NCBI GenBank assembly: GCA_022826345.1 | Contig: JAJDVB010000135.1 | Span: forward strand, 1-64,000 | From: Alphaproteobacteria bacterium | Lineage (GTDB): Bacteria; Pseudomonadota; Alphaproteobacteria; UBA828 | Direction of reading: 5' to 3' | DNA length: 64,000 nucleotides | In this document: one piece after another, positions 43,322 through 52,780 of the stretch | Position numbering within the stretch: the first letter of the stretch is position 1 | Layout: each line of letters opens with the position of its first letter | The notes under the pieces: model-generated | Seen by the model: only the letters and a program-made list of their open reading frames with translations | The model's database searches: none | Told to the model about the DNA's origin: nothing | Made by a program: the position numbers and the translations under genes

Positions 43322-44017
43322 ATGCTGTTGACACCGACCGAGATGGAGCGGCTGACGATCTACACCGCCGCCGAACTCGCACGAAAGCGCCGTGCGCGCG
43401 GGCTCGCCCTCAACCACCCCGAAGCCGTTGCGCTAGTCAGCGACGAGATTCTGGAAGGCGCGCGTGACGGCCGCTCGGTGGCGGAGCTGATCGAGCATGG
43501 TGCCACCATTCTCACAACCGACGATGTCATGCCCGGCGTCGCCGAGATGATGCCGGTGCTACAGGTGGAGGGCACCTTCCCCGATGGCACCAAGCTCGTC
43601 ACGGTCCACGAGCCGATCCGCCCCGGCAAGAGGGCGCGGGACGAGAGCGTGCGGCCCGGCGAGATCATTCCGGCCGACGGCGAGATCGAGATCAACGCAG
43701 GCCGGCCGACCGCCACGGTCGCCGTCACCAACACGGGCGACCGGCCGGTGCAGATCGGCAGCCACTATCACTTCTTCGAAGTGAACCGGCATCTCGACTT
43801 CGACCGCGCCGCGTCCTTCGGGATGCGCCTCGACATCCCCGCCGGCACGGCGGTGCGCTTCGCGCCGGGAGAGACCAAGGAAGTGACCCTGGTGGAATTC
43901 GGCGGCAGCGGCGAGATGGTGGGGCTCAACGACCTCACCCAGGGCTCGCGGCGCTCCGAGAGCGTCAAGCAGGAGGCGCTGGCCCGTGCCCGCGCCCGCG
44001 GCTTCAAGGGGGCTTGA
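43322..44017 (+). CDS. ureAB: Fused urease gamma-beta subunit
   Basis: The 231-residue product joins urease gamma (residues 1-100; [42 protein letters not shown]) to urease beta (about 105-231; [55 protein letters not shown]). This is the arrangement of Helicobacter UreA (about 238 residues), unlike the separate ureA and ureB of most proteobacteria. Beta-subunit residues that cover the active site are kept. The ATG at 43322 is 15 bp after ureF and the stop is 3 bp before ureC. Confidence 0.92.
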   Translation: MLLTPTEMERLTIYTAAELARKRRARGLALNHPEAVALVSDEILEGARDGRSVAELIEHGATILTTDDVMPGVAEMMPVLQVEGTFPDGTKLVTVHEPIRPGKRARDESVRPGEIIPADGEIEINAGRPTATVAVTNTGDRPVQIGSHYHFFEVNRHLDFDRAASFGMRLDIPAGTAVRFAPGETKEVTLVEFGGSGEMVGLNDLTQGSRRSESVKQEALARARARGFKGA

Positions 44018-44020
44018 ACG

Positions 44021-45733
44021 ATGGCACGGATGAGCAGGGCGGAGTACGCGGCGCTTTACGGCCCGACCACCGGCGATTGCGTGCGGCTCGGCGACAGCGA
44101 GCTCCTGGCCGAGATCGAGCACGACCACGGCGTGCCGGGCGAGGAATGCCTGCATGGCGGCGGCAAGACGCTGCGGGACGGCATCGGCCTCGTCGCCGGG
44201 CTCGACAGCGCCGGGGGCTCGCTCGACTTTCTGGTCTCCAACGCGGTCGTGATCGATCCCGTCCTGGGTATCGTCAAGGGCGACATCGGGATCAAGGAGG
44301 GCCTCATCGCGGGCGTCGGCAAGGCCGGCAACCCGGCGGTGATGGACGGGGTTGACCCCGCGCTGCTCTGCGGTGCCGCGACCACGGTGCGCGATGCGGA
44401 AGGGCTGATCGCGACGCCGGGCGGCATCGACGTCCACGTCCACTTCGACAGCGCGCAGCTCTGCGAGCACGCGATCTCGAGCGGCGTCACGACGATGCTG
44501 GGCGGCTCGCTTGGGCCGATCACCGTCGGCATCGACTGCGGCGGCGCCTGGAACGTCGGCAAGATGCTGCAGGCCGCCGAATCCTGGCCGATCAATTTCG
44601 GCTTCCTCGGGCGCGGCAACTCGGCCAAGCCGCTCTCCCTGGTGGATCAGATCGCCGGCGGCTGCATGGGGCTCAAGATCCACGAGGACTGGGGCGCCAT
44701 GCCGGCGGCCATCGATACCTGCCTCGATGTCGCCGACGAGATGGACTTTCAGGTCCAGCTCCACACCGACACGCTCAACGAGAGCGGCTTTCTGGAGGAG
44801 ACTCTGGCCGCGATCAGGGGCCGCACCATCCACATGTACCACGCCGAAGGCGCGGGCGGCGGCCACGCGCCCGACATCATCCGCATCACCGGCGAGCCCA
44901 ACTGCCTGCCGTCCTCCACCAACCCCACCAACCCCTACACGCGGAACACCTTCGACGAACACCTCGACATGATCATGGTGTGCCACCACCTGAACCCGGC
45001 GGTGCCCGAGGACGTGGCCTTCGCCGAGAGCAGGATTAGGGCCCAGACCATCGCTGCCGAGGACGTGCTGCACGACATTGGCGCGATCTCGATGCTGGGC
45101 TCGGACAGCCAGGGGATGGGGCGGATCAACGAGGTGATCTGCCGCACCTGGCAGCTTGCGTCCAAGATGCGGCGGCAGCGCGGGCGGCTACTCTCGGAAC
45201 AGACCGCCAAGGGCGACAACGAGCGGATCAAGCGCTACATCGCAAAGTACACCATCAACGCGGCCCGCACCTTCGGCATCGACCGCCATATCGGCTCGCT
45301 GGAGGCAGGCAAGCTTGCCGACGTGGTGCTTTGGCGCCCGGCCTTCTTCGGCATCAAGCCGGAGCTGGTCATCAAGGGCGGCTTCATCGTGTGGTCGGCG
45401 ATGGGCGACAGCGCCGCCTCGCTGATGACCTGCGAGCCGCTGCTCATGCGCCCGCAATGGGGCGCCTTCGGCCGGGCCAAGGAGGCGCTGAGCCTGAGTT
45501 TCGTCTCGCAGGCGGCAGCCGACGCCGATATCGCCGGCAAGCTTGGGCTGGAGAGCCGCACAGTCCCTGTGCAGGGCACGCGCAAGCTTGCCAAGGGCCA
45601 CATGCTCCACAACGGCGCCTGCCCCGAGGTGACGGTCGACCCCGAGACCTTCGAGGTGCACGTCGACGGCGAGCTCGCGACTTGCGAGCCGGCCGACGAA
45701 CTGCCCCTCGCCCAACGCTACATGCTGCGCTAG
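44021..45733 (+). CDS. ureC: Urease alpha (catalytic) subunit, divergent
   Basis: The 570-residue product keeps the nickel-centre ligands expected from Klebsiella urease: His139 and His141 (GGIDVHVH), carbamylated Lys219 ([10 protein letters not shown]), His248 ([11 protein letters not shown]), His274 ([15 protein letters not shown]), Asp362 (GSDSQGMGR), plus catalytic His221/His322 and flap Cys321 (VCHHLNP). However, the normally invariant segment after HxH (HWICPQQ) is HFDSAQL, the SSDSQAMGR motif is GSDSQGMGR, and TFHTEG is MYHAEG. The overall fold is urease, but the substrate could be a urea derivative. It is followed by an amidohydrolase. Confidence 0.9.
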   Translation: MARMSRAEYAALYGPTTGDCVRLGDSELLAEIEHDHGVPGEECLHGGGKTLRDGIGLVAGLDSAGGSLDFLVSNAVVIDPVLGIVKGDIGIKEGLIAGVGKAGNPAVMDGVDPALLCGAATTVRDAEGLIATPGGIDVHVHFDSAQLCEHAISSGVTTMLGGSLGPITVGIDCGGAWNVGKMLQAAESWPINFGFLGRGNSAKPLSLVDQIAGGCMGLKIHEDWGAMPAAIDTCLDVADEMDFQVQLHTDTLNESGFLEETLAAIRGRTIHMYHAEGAGGGHAPDIIRITGEPNCLPSSTNPTNPYTRNTFDEHLDMIMVCHHLNPAVPEDVAFAESRIRAQTIAAEDVLHDIGAISMLGSDSQGMGRINEVICRTWQLASKMRRQRGRLLSEQTAKGDNERIKRYIAKYTINAARTFGIDRHIGSLEAGKLADVVLWRPAFFGIKPELVIKGGFIVWSAMGDSAASLMTCEPLLMRPQWGAFGRAKEALSLSFVSQAAADADIAGKLGLESRTVPVQGTRKLAKGHMLHNGACPEVTVDPETFEVHVDGELATCEPADELPLAQRYMLR

Positions 45734-45774
45734 GGCGCGCCGCGAGGGAGCCGGGGCACGCGCGGGGGCCGGGA

Positions 45775-47001
45775 ATGGAGCAAATCCTGCGCGGCGCGCT
45801 CGTCACCGGCGGCGACAGCACTTGGCTCGACATCGGAATTGCGGACGGACGCATCGCCGAGATTGCGCCAGGGATCGAGGCCGACGCGCCGGTGCTCGAC
45901 CTGGGCGGCCGCTTAGTGGCGCCCGGCTTCATCGAGACCCACATCCATCTCGACAAGGCTTGCATCCTCGGCCGCTGCCGCGCGGAGCGCGGCGATCTTG
46001 CCGAAGCTATCGACGAGGTCGCACGGGTCAAGCGGGACTTCACCGCCGACGACGTGAACGCCCGCGCCCGGCGCGTGCTCGATGCTTGCATCGCCCAGGG
46101 CACCACCCACATGCGCACCCATCTGGAGGTCGACCCCGGCATCGGGATGCGCGGTTTCGACGGCGTGCTGCCGCTGATCGAGGCCTATCGCTGGGCCATC
46201 GACCTCGAGATCTGCGTCTTCCCGCAGGAGGGGCTTCTCAACAATCCGGGCACCGACGAGCTGATGGTGGAAGCGCTGGAACGGGGGGCTCGCGTGGTCG
46301 GCGCCGCGCCCTATACCGACAGCGACCCTGTCGGCCAGATCGACCGCGTATTCGAGATTGCGCGCCAGTTCGATGTCGATATCGACATGCACCTCGATTT
46401 CGGCGAGAGCGCGGATGCGCTCGACCTTGACCAAGTCTGCAGGCTGACCGAGCGCTTTGGCTATGGCGGGCGGGTCACGGTCGGCCACGTCACCAAGCTC
46501 TCGGCCGCAACGCCTGAGCATCTGGCGCGGGTCGCGGACCGCATGGCCGAGGCGGGCGTCGCCTGCACCGTGCTGCCCGCGACCGATCTCTTCCTCATGG
46601 GGCGGGGCGATGAGGCCAACGTGCGGCGCGGGGTCACGGCCGCTCACCGGCTGCTCGGCCACGGAGTCAACTGCTCCCTCTCGTCCAACAACGTGCTCAA
46701 CCCGTTCACGCCATTCGGCGACTGCTCGCTGGTGCGCATGGCGAACCTCTACGCCAACGTCTGCCACGTCGGCGCGCGATCGGAGATGCTGGACTGCTTC
46801 GACATGATCACGCGGCGCTCGGCACGCATCCTCGGCCTCGACGATTACGGCATCGCGGTCGGCAAGGCGGCTGATCTCGTGGTCCTCGACGCAACCGATC
46901 CGGCGGACGCAGTGGCCGCCATCGCGCCGCCGCTCTTCGGCTTCAAGCGCGGACGCATGACCTTCCGGCGCCCGCCGGCGGAGCTTCTCGGCCCGTCGTA
47001 G
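45775..47001 (+). CDS. Cytosine-deaminase-like amidohydrolase (COG0402)
   Basis: This 408-residue amidohydrolase has the first metal motif GFIETHIHLDKACILGRCRA, HMRTHLEVDPGIGMRG, IDMHLDFGESADALDL, VTVGHVTKLSA and LSSNNVLNPFTPFGDCSLVRM, the pattern of CodA-like deaminases. It hydrolyses amino or amide groups of cyclic N-compounds using Fe or Zn. The ATG at 45775 lies 41 bp after ureC on the same strand, so a joint route (ring deamination or opening, then release of urea-like nitrogen) is an attractive inference. The substrate is unknown. Confidence 0.86.
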   Translation: MEQILRGALVTGGDSTWLDIGIADGRIAEIAPGIEADAPVLDLGGRLVAPGFIETHIHLDKACILGRCRAERGDLAEAIDEVARVKRDFTADDVNARARRVLDACIAQGTTHMRTHLEVDPGIGMRGFDGVLPLIEAYRWAIDLEICVFPQEGLLNNPGTDELMVEALERGARVVGAAPYTDSDPVGQIDRVFEIARQFDVDIDMHLDFGESADALDLDQVCRLTERFGYGGRVTVGHVTKLSAATPEHLARVADRMAEAGVACTVLPATDLFLMGRGDEANVRRGVTAAHRLLGHGVNCSLSSNNVLNPFTPFGDCSLVRMANLYANVCHVGARSEMLDCFDMITRRSARILGLDDYGIAVGKAADLVVLDATDPADAVAAIAPPLFGFKRGRMTFRRPPAELLGPS

Positions 47002-47090
47002 CGCCGCCGCTGGCCCGGCTTGCCAGACGCGAAGATTCGGGCAGCACGAGCGCTTCAATCAATGGGCGGGCCGATTCGCGGGCGCGCCGG

Positions 47091-47122
47091 TATAATGGAG
47101 CGTCCCCCGGTGCCGCCGGGGG
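47091..47122 (+). promoter_or_regulatory. Perfect -10 box and leader hairpin upstream of the HpnL-like gene
   Basis: TATAAT at 47091-47096 is an exact -10 hexamer in otherwise very GC-rich DNA; no good -35 is seen at 16-18 bp. About 8 bp downstream, CCCCCGG-n5-CCGGGGG (47104-47122) would form a hairpin at the 5' end of the transcript, before the GTG start at 47157. Confidence 0.45.
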
Positions 47123-47156
47123 CCTCTCGCGCTCATGGTGGAAGAAGGAATCGCCG

Positions 47157-48209
47157 GTGAGGCGCTGGGGTTACATCACACTCATTATCGGCATCGCGCT
47201 GGTCATCGGCCTCGTGTGCTTTCAGGGCGCAGGCGACGTGGCGGCCACTGTCGCCGCGGTGAGTTGGGGCATCGTGATAGTGGTCCTGGTGCGTCTCGTG
47301 CCGATCATGCTGGACGGCTATGTCTGGCGGCTGCTGTTCCTGGAAGGCCATCGGCCGCCGGTGCTGACGGCGCTCTGGGCACGCTGGATCGGCGAGGCCG
47401 TCAACACACTGGTGCCGGCGTTCCAGGTGGGGGGCGCCGTGGTGCGCTCGCGGCTCTTGGTCATGCGCGGTGTGCCCGGCCGGATCGCGGGTGCAAGCGT
47501 CGTCGTCGACCTCACCCTGAGCACGATCACCCTGCTGTTCTTCACCCTGGTCGGCATTGGCCTGCTGATGGCCCACCACGGCGAAAGCGATATCGCGCGC
47601 GCCATCGGCTACTGCGTTGCGGGCGGGTTCGTGGTCGTCGTCCTGCTCTGCGTCGTCCAGCAACGCGGCTTCTTCGGCTGGATCATCCGCCTGGCGGCGC
47701 GGTTCGCCAGGGGCAAGGCGTGGGACAACGCCGTTGGCGGCGCCGAGGCGCTCGACGAGGCGATCCTGGATCTATACCGACACCGCTGGCTACTGGCGGG
47801 GAACGCAGCCGGCCAGCTTACCGCCTGGGTGCTCGGCGCCGCTGAGGTCTACGCCGCGCTCTACTTCATGGGCTACGAGGTCAGCATCGCCGATGCGTTG
47901 CTGATCGAGAGCCTCATCTTGGCGACGCGCACCGCGGCGTTCTTCGTGCCGGGCGCGCTCGGCGTGCAGGAGGGCGTGCTGGTGCTGCTTGGCGGCATGA
48001 TCGGCCTCGGGCCGGAGGTGGCGCTGGCGCTTTCGCTGGTCAAGCGGGTGCGCGAGCTGGTGATCGGCGTCCCCGGCCTGCTTGCCTGGCAGGTAGCCGA
48101 GGGCAAGAACCTGCTGAGCCGCGGCGCGCGGCGCGCGGCGGCAGCGTGCGCGCCGGAGCCGCCCGCACCCGCCGCCTCTCCCGCCAGCCGCTCGCGGGAG
48201 GCTCTCTGA
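47157..48209 (+). CDS. HpnL-like / LPG-synthase TM domain membrane protein
   Basis: This 350-residue protein has about eight hydrophobic helices and the family patterns WGIVIVVLVRLVPIMLDGYVWRLL, WIGEAVNTLVPAFQVGGAVVR and ILATRTAAFFVPGALGVQEGVLV. It resembles the hopanoid-associated HpnL family, related to the membrane domain of lysylphosphatidylglycerol synthase. A role in lipid or hopanoid transfer is possible; no hopanoid genes are nearby. The start is GTG 47157 behind GAAGGAA. The C-terminal ~35 residues are Ala/Pro-rich and cytoplasmic. Confidence 0.8.
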   Translation: MRRWGYITLIIGIALVIGLVCFQGAGDVAATVAAVSWGIVIVVLVRLVPIMLDGYVWRLLFLEGHRPPVLTALWARWIGEAVNTLVPAFQVGGAVVRSRLLVMRGVPGRIAGASVVVDLTLSTITLLFFTLVGIGLLMAHHGESDIARAIGYCVAGGFVVVVLLCVVQQRGFFGWIIRLAARFARGKAWDNAVGGAEALDEAILDLYRHRWLLAGNAAGQLTAWVLGAAEVYAALYFMGYEVSIADALLIESLILATRTAAFFVPGALGVQEGVLVLLGGMIGLGPEVALALSLVKRVRELVIGVPGLLAWQVAEGKNLLSRGARRAAAACAPEPPAPAASPASRSREAL

Positions 48210-48285
48210 GCGCTCCGCAACCGCGCAGGCCGGGCGCCATCCACTCCACCATCTCAAGCAATCACATGTATCCGGAGACCGAACC

Positions 48286-49272
48286 ATGGGCACGATGATC
48301 GACGGCGAGTGGCACAAGGGGGACAACAGGACCGAACCCGACGGGCGCTTCGTGCGAGCCACGACCTCCTTCCGCGATACCGTCACCGCCGACGGTTCCT
48401 CGGGCTTCAAGGCCGAGCCAGGGCGCTACCACCTCTACGTCTCGCACGCCTGCCCCTGGGCGCACCGCACGATGATCGTGCGCGCGCTGCGCGGGCTGGA
48501 GGATGTGATCTCGGTCTCGGTGGTGGATCCCTACATGGGCGAGAACGGCTGGCACTTCAGCGAGGGCCCCGGCTGCATCCCCGACAGCGTCAACGGCACC
48601 CGCTTTCTGCGGGAGGTCTACAAGCTGGCGCGGGACGACTACACGGGGCGGGTCTCGGTGCCCGTGCTCTGGGACAAGCGGGAGCGAATCATCGTCAACA
48701 ACGAGTCCGCCGAGATCATTCGGATGCTCAACACGGCGTTCAATGGCTGGGGCGACGGCGAGCCGGACTTGTACCCGGCGGCGCTCAGGGACGAGATCGA
48801 CGCGATCAACGAGCCGATCTACGAACACGTCAACAATGGCGTCTACAAGACCGGCTTCTCCCGGTCACAGGCGGCTTACGAGGACGCCTTCGATGCGCTT
48901 TTCGCGACCCTGGACGACCTGGAGGCGAGACTGGACGCGCGGCGCTACCTGGCTGGCACGAGCATCACCGAGGCCGACTGGCGGCTCTTCCCCACCCTGG
49001 TGCGCTTCGACGCCGTCTATGTCGGGCACTTCAAGTGCAACAAGCGCCGGATCGAGGACTATCCCAACCTGAGCAACTACCTGCGAGAGCTTTACCAGTA
49101 TCCGGGCGTCGCGGACACGGTGAACATGGCGCACATCAAGGGCCACTATTACGGAAGCCACGTCAGTGTGAATCCCTCCCGCATCGTGCCCAAGGGGCCG
49201 GTGCTCGACTTCACGCGCCCTCACGATCGGAACTGCCTCCCCGGCGCGGCGGTGCGAGCGGCCGGCGAATAA
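48286..49272 (+). CDS. Glutathionyl-hydroquinone reductase (YqjG/PcpF family)
   Basis: The 328-residue Xi-class glutathione transferase has the active-site motif HACPWAHRTMIVRALRGL with the catalytic Cys, the family segment VVDPYMGENGWHF, FLREVYKLARDDYTGRVSVP and the C-terminal helical GST domain with YPNLSNYLRELYQYPGVADTVN. It reduces glutathionyl-hydroquinones to hydroquinone and oxidised glutathione in the cytoplasm. It is a single gene on the same strand as its neighbours but with separate spacing. Confidence 0.93.
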   Translation: MGTMIDGEWHKGDNRTEPDGRFVRATTSFRDTVTADGSSGFKAEPGRYHLYVSHACPWAHRTMIVRALRGLEDVISVSVVDPYMGENGWHFSEGPGCIPDSVNGTRFLREVYKLARDDYTGRVSVPVLWDKRERIIVNNESAEIIRMLNTAFNGWGDGEPDLYPAALRDEIDAINEPIYEHVNNGVYKTGFSRSQAAYEDAFDALFATLDDLEARLDARRYLAGTSITEADWRLFPTLVRFDAVYVGHFKCNKRRIEDYPNLSNYLRELYQYPGVADTVNMAHIKGHYYGSHVSVNPSRIVPKGPVLDFTRPHDRNCLPGAAVRAAGE

Positions 49273-49297
49273 CCAGGCCGAGGCGGCGTGGGGTCGA

Positions 49298-49327
49298 TTG
49301 TCCGCAGCGGCCGGCACGCACTATAGT
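49298..49327 (+). promoter_or_regulatory. Candidate sigma-70-type promoter of hspQ
   Basis: TTGTCC (49298-49303), 18 bp, TATAGT (49322-49327), 62 bp before the hspQ ATG. Both hexamers are close to consensus. By eye only. Confidence 0.5.
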
Positions 49328-49389
49328 TGCGCCCCGGCGGAGTCGGGCAGCGCGCTACGGGCGGGTGCCCCCGGCGGAGGAGACCAGCC

Positions 49390-49707
49390 ATGACGGTCAG
49401 CGCCGCGAAGTTCGAGGTCGGCCAGGTCGTCCACCACTTGAAATTCGGCTATCGCGGTGTGGTCTTCGACGTCGATCCGTGCTTCCAGGGCACCGAGGAA
49501 TGGTACGAGCAGGTCGCGCGCTCGCGCCCGCCGAAGGATAATCCCTGGTATCATGTGCTGGTTCACGATGCGGCGCACACCACCTATGTCGCCGAGCGCC
49601 ATCTGGAGCCCGACCCGGAGGGCGGGCCCATCCAACACCGGCTGCTGGCCCAGCTCTTCGGCGGCTTTGAGAATGGCCGCTACCGTACCGTTCGCGCCAT
49701 CAATTGA
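49390..49707 (+). CDS. hspQ: Heat-shock protein HspQ (hemimethylated DNA-binding protein family)
   Basis: The 105-residue product matches HspQ/YccV: FEVGQVVHHLKFGYRGVVFDVDP, the Trp/Tyr-rich PPKDNPWYHVLVHD and TYVAERHLEPD. HspQ is a small cytoplasmic heat-shock protein reported as a DnaA-stability factor and Lon specificity enhancer in enterobacteria. The ATG at 49390 follows CGGAGGAGACC. It appears monocistronic behind its own promoter. Confidence 0.92.
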   Translation: MTVSAAKFEVGQVVHHLKFGYRGVVFDVDPCFQGTEEWYEQVARSRPPKDNPWYHVLVHDAAHTTYVAERHLEPDPEGGPIQHRLLAQLFGGFENGRYRTVRAIN

Positions 49708-49743
49708 GACCCAGGCAAAGTTATGCTGCATTGCAACAAGGTG

Positions 49744-49771
49744 TTCACTTTAGCGTTGAGTTTGTTACAAT
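49744..49771 (+). promoter_or_regulatory. Candidate promoter of panB
   Basis: TTCACT (49744-49749), 16 bp, TACAAT (49766-49771), about 79 bp before the panB ATG. Just upstream is the near-palindrome TGCTGCATTGCAACA (49724-49738). Confidence 0.45.
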
Positions 49772-49849
49772 CGGTTGTTGTTGCGGCGCAGCATAGCGCG
49801 CCGGGGCGGCCATAGGCCGCCCGCAGGGCCTCGCCAAGGAGGCAGCGAC

Positions 49850-50689
49850 ATGGCCAACCAAAACCCAGTCCGGCGGCTCACCGTCCGCGATATCGCCCGT
49901 GCCAAGGGGAGCGAGCCGATCGTGAGCCTCACCGCCTACACAGCGCCCGTTGCCCGCATTGTCGACGAAGCCTGCGACTTCATCCTGGTGGGCGATTCGC
50001 TCGGCATGGTTCTCTACGGGATGGATTCCACGGTCGGCGTCACGGTCGAAATGATGATCGCCCACGGCCGTGCGGTAGTCCGCGCCACCCGGCGGGCCTG
50101 CATCGTCGTGGACCTGCCCTTCGGCTCCTACGAGCAATCGCCCGCCCAGGCCTTCGGCACGGCCTCGCGCATCATGGCGGAGACCGGCAGCGCGGCGATC
50201 AAGCTGGAGGGCGGGGAGGAGATGGCGGAGACGATCGATTTCCTCACCGCGCGCGGCGTGCCGGTGCTGGGCCATATCGGTCTGATGCCGCAATCGGTCA
50301 ACGCGGCCGGCTTCCAGGTTCAGGGCAGGACCGAGGAGAGCGCGCGGCGCATCCTCGCCGATGCGCGGGCGGTCCAGGCCGCAGGCGCCTTCGGCATTGT
50401 GATCGAGAACACGGTCGAGCTGTTGTCGCGCACGCTGACGCAGGAGCTCGCGGTGCCCACCATCGGCATCGGCGCATCGCCGGCCTGCGACGGCCAGATT
50501 CTCGTTACAGAGGACATTGTGGGCCTCGCCGGTGCCTTCATGCCCCGCTTCGTCAAGCGCTACGCGGAGCTCGGCGACGGGCTCGCCGGCGCCGTGCGGG
50601 ACTATGCCGCCGACGTGCGCGCCCGGCGCTTCCCTGGGCCCGAGCACACGGCCAACCTGACGGTACCCAAGGCGAAATCCAAGGCCTGA
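49850..50689 (+). CDS. panB: 3-methyl-2-oxobutanoate hydroxymethyltransferase
   Basis: The 279-residue product has the PanB motifs [65 protein letters not shown] and [14 protein letters not shown]. It transfers a hydroxymethyl group from methylene-tetrahydrofolate to ketoisovalerate, the first step of pantothenate synthesis. Family Mg-binding and catalytic acids (GDS, Glu of LEGG) are present. The ATG at 49850 follows AAGGAGGCAG. panC lies 0.7 kb downstream, separated by a lipoprotein gene. Confidence 0.96.
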   Translation: MANQNPVRRLTVRDIARAKGSEPIVSLTAYTAPVARIVDEACDFILVGDSLGMVLYGMDSTVGVTVEMMIAHGRAVVRATRRACIVVDLPFGSYEQSPAQAFGTASRIMAETGSAAIKLEGGEEMAETIDFLTARGVPVLGHIGLMPQSVNAAGFQVQGRTEESARRILADARAVQAAGAFGIVIENTVELLSRTLTQELAVPTIGIGASPACDGQILVTEDIVGLAGAFMPRFVKRYAELGDGLAGAVRDYAADVRARRFPGPEHTANLTVPKAKSKA

Positions 50690-50760
50690 GCGGCGGCGAG
50701 AGGCTCGATGCGGGAGCCGGTTTCGCCACATTCCGAACACAAAGATTTGACAAGACCGAC

Positions 50761-50788
50761 GCCCATGCACAGATCATGCTGCATGGGC
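50761..50788 (+). promoter_or_regulatory. 9-bp perfect inverted repeat in the lipoprotein-gene promoter region
   Basis: GCCCATGCA, 10 bp, TGCATGGGC. A consensus -35 TTGACA lies at 50747-50752, and a weak -10 (GATCAT at 50772-50777, 19-bp spacing) falls inside the loop, so a protein bound here would cover the promoter. It could also form an mRNA hairpin. Confidence 0.45.
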
Positions 50789-50864
50789 TCGAGCGCTCGG
50801 CTGGAGTCGGCGCTTCGGCCGTTGCGCACCCAGCTTCGGCGATAGGGACGTGAGGAGACGATCC

Positions 50865-51335
50865 ATGTACAGGTTCAAGTTCGCGGTGCTCGGTCTGGCG
50901 GCGCTGACGCTCGCAGCCTGCACCGAAACCACCGGCCAGAAGCAAAGCCTGGGTACGCTGCTCGGTGCGGTGGCCGGCGGGGTCGCCGGCGCGCAGGTGG
51001 GTGATGGACGTGGCAAGCTGGTCGCTACCGGTGTTGGCGCGCTTCTCGGTGCCATGATCGGCAGCGAGATCGGCAAGTCGCTCGACCGCGCCGATCAGCT
51101 GGCGATGGAGCATTCAGCGCAACAGACGTTGGAGACGGCGCCCGTAGGCACGACGAACACGTGGCACAACCCGGACAGCGGTAACATGGGCACGTTCACG
51201 CCGACCCAGACATACCAGCAAAGCGACGGGACCTACTGCCGTGAGTTCACCCAGACCGTGACGATCGGCAACCGCACGGAGGAAGCCTACGGCACCGCCT
51301 GCCGCCAGCCCGACGGCAGCTGGCAGATCATCTAG
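50865..51335 (+). CDS. Glycine-zipper outer-membrane lipoprotein (17-kDa surface antigen family)
   Basis: The 156-residue product has a lipoprotein signal with lipobox LTLAAC (Cys at about 20). A glycine-zipper membrane segment follows ([37 protein letters not shown]), then a C-terminal beta domain with [21 protein letters not shown] and QPDGSWQII. This is the layout of the rickettsial 17-kDa antigen/SlyB-like family, thought to support the envelope. The ATG at 50865 follows GAGGAGA; a GTG at 50850 is poorer. Confidence 0.9.
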   Translation: MYRFKFAVLGLAALTLAACTETTGQKQSLGTLLGAVAGGVAGAQVGDGRGKLVATGVGALLGAMIGSEIGKSLDRADQLAMEHSAQQTLETAPVGTTNTWHNPDSGNMGTFTPTQTYQQSDGTYCREFTQTVTIGNRTEEAYGTACRQPDGSWQII

Positions 51336-51383
51336 CGCGGGCTCCGCGCCTCGGGGGACACCGGCCCGGGGCACGGGCGGCCG

Positions 51384-52238
51384 ATGGCGCCCTCGGTCAT
51401 CGACAGCGTCGCCGGCCTGCGCGAGGCCGTCGCCGCGTGGCGTGCAGACGGCTTGACGGTCGCCCTCGTCCCCACCATGGGGGCGCTGCATGAGGGCCAC
51501 ATGGCGCTGGTCCGGGCCGCGCGCGCGCATGGCGGGCGCACGGTGGTCAGCCTCTTCGTCAACCCGACCCAATTCGCCCCCGATGAGGACTTCGCCCTCT
51601 ATCCGCGTCAGCAGGCGGACGACCTCGCGAAGCTCGCCGAGGCGGGAGTCGAGGCGGCTTTCTTGCCCCCTACGGAGGCGGTCTACCCGCCGGGCTTCGC
51701 GACAACGGTGCGGGTGGAGGGTGTCACCGCCGGGCTGGAGGGCGCGTCCCGGCCCCACTTCTTCGACGGGGTTGCGACGGTCGTCACCAAGCTCCTGCTC
51801 CAGTGCCTGCCCGATGTCGCGCTCTTCGGCGAGAAGGACTATCAGCAGCTCGTCACGGTTCGTCGCTTGGTCGCCGACCTCGACATCCCCTGCCGGATCG
51901 AGGCCGTGCCGACCGTGCGCGCGGCGGACGGCCTCGCGCTCTCCTCACGGAACGCCTATCTCTCGACGGACGAACGCCGGGTCGCGCCGAAGCTCTTTGA
52001 AGTGTTGAGCTGGATGGCGGCGGCATTGGGCGAGGGCATGGCGTCGGCTGATAGCATCGCCCAGGGCACAGCCGCGCTCAGAGACGCAGGCTTCGCCCGC
52101 GTCGACTATCTCGCAGTCTGCGATGCAGAGACGCTCGAGCCGGTCGCGCGGGTGGACGGGTCGGCCAGGGTGCTCGCCGCCGTCTGGCTGGGCGAGACGC
52201 GATTGATCGATAATGTGCCGGTGAGCCCCGCCGGCTGA
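51384..52238 (+). CDS. panC: Pantothenate synthetase
   Basis: The 284-residue product has the adenylate-forming PanC motifs LVPTMGALHEGHMALVRAA (HxGH), VVSLFVNPTQFAPDEDFALYPR, DGVATVVTKLL, FGEKDYQQL and LSSRNAYLS. It condenses pantoate and beta-alanine with ATP to give pantothenate. It lies 48 bp behind the lipoprotein gene and near panB. The ATG at 51384 immediately precedes the conserved region. Confidence 0.96.
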   Translation: MAPSVIDSVAGLREAVAAWRADGLTVALVPTMGALHEGHMALVRAARAHGGRTVVSLFVNPTQFAPDEDFALYPRQQADDLAKLAEAGVEAAFLPPTEAVYPPGFATTVRVEGVTAGLEGASRPHFFDGVATVVTKLLLQCLPDVALFGEKDYQQLVTVRRLVADLDIPCRIEAVPTVRAADGLALSSRNAYLSTDERRVAPKLFEVLSWMAAALGEGMASADSIAQGTAALRDAGFARVDYLAVCDAETLEPVARVDGSARVLAAVWLGETRLIDNVPVSPAG

Positions 52239-52257
52239 CGGCGCCGTCCGCGGGGGA

Positions 52258-52422
52258 TCAGTGAGAGTCTCGCGCTCCGCCGTCGATCTCGCCGGGGCCG
52301 TCATCCGTGCCCTCGCGCCGGCGTGCATCGAAGAGCAGCGTCTTCGCCGACCAGAAGATCCCGATTGACAGGATGAGGGTGGCGAGCGCGACCAGCAGTG
52401 GCAGTCCGAGGTCCCAGGGCAT
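52258..52422 (-). CDS. Small single-pass membrane protein
   Basis: This 54-codon reading frame on the minus strand encodes MPWDLGLPLLVALATLILSI, one clear transmembrane helix (about residues 6-24), then FWSAKTLLFDARRREGTDDG and an acidic cytoplasmic tail. The positive residues after the helix predict N-out/C-in orientation. It ends 19 bp from the panC stop in a convergent arrangement. No strong Shine-Dalgarno sequence is visible. The coherent membrane-plus-tail layout and codon use argue for a real gene; the function is unknown. Confidence 0.6.
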   Translation of the reverse strand: MPWDLGLPLLVALATLILSIGIFWSAKTLLFDARRREGTDDGPGEIDGGARDSH

Positions 52423-52569
52423 CGGTTGCAAGGCCTTCGATCAGCGATCCTGCAGCGCTGAATAGCCAAGCGCCCCGGCCGCGTCAAGGCGGGGACATCC
52501 GCTTGACAGGCGGGCCGCCGCCGCCGCATGATCCGGCCCCCTTCGGCCGGGGCGACCGGCCGCCGCAAT

Positions 52570-52645
<76 letters not shown>

Positions 52646-52780
52646 TCCCTCCCTTTCATGCATTCCCAAGACGTCCCGAAACACCCTGAAGATCAACGAT
52701 TATCTTCTCCCAGGGTTCTGGAACGCTCCCGTGTATGCTCCGGACTCGCGATCATTTGATATGCGGGTTGGACCCGCTGG

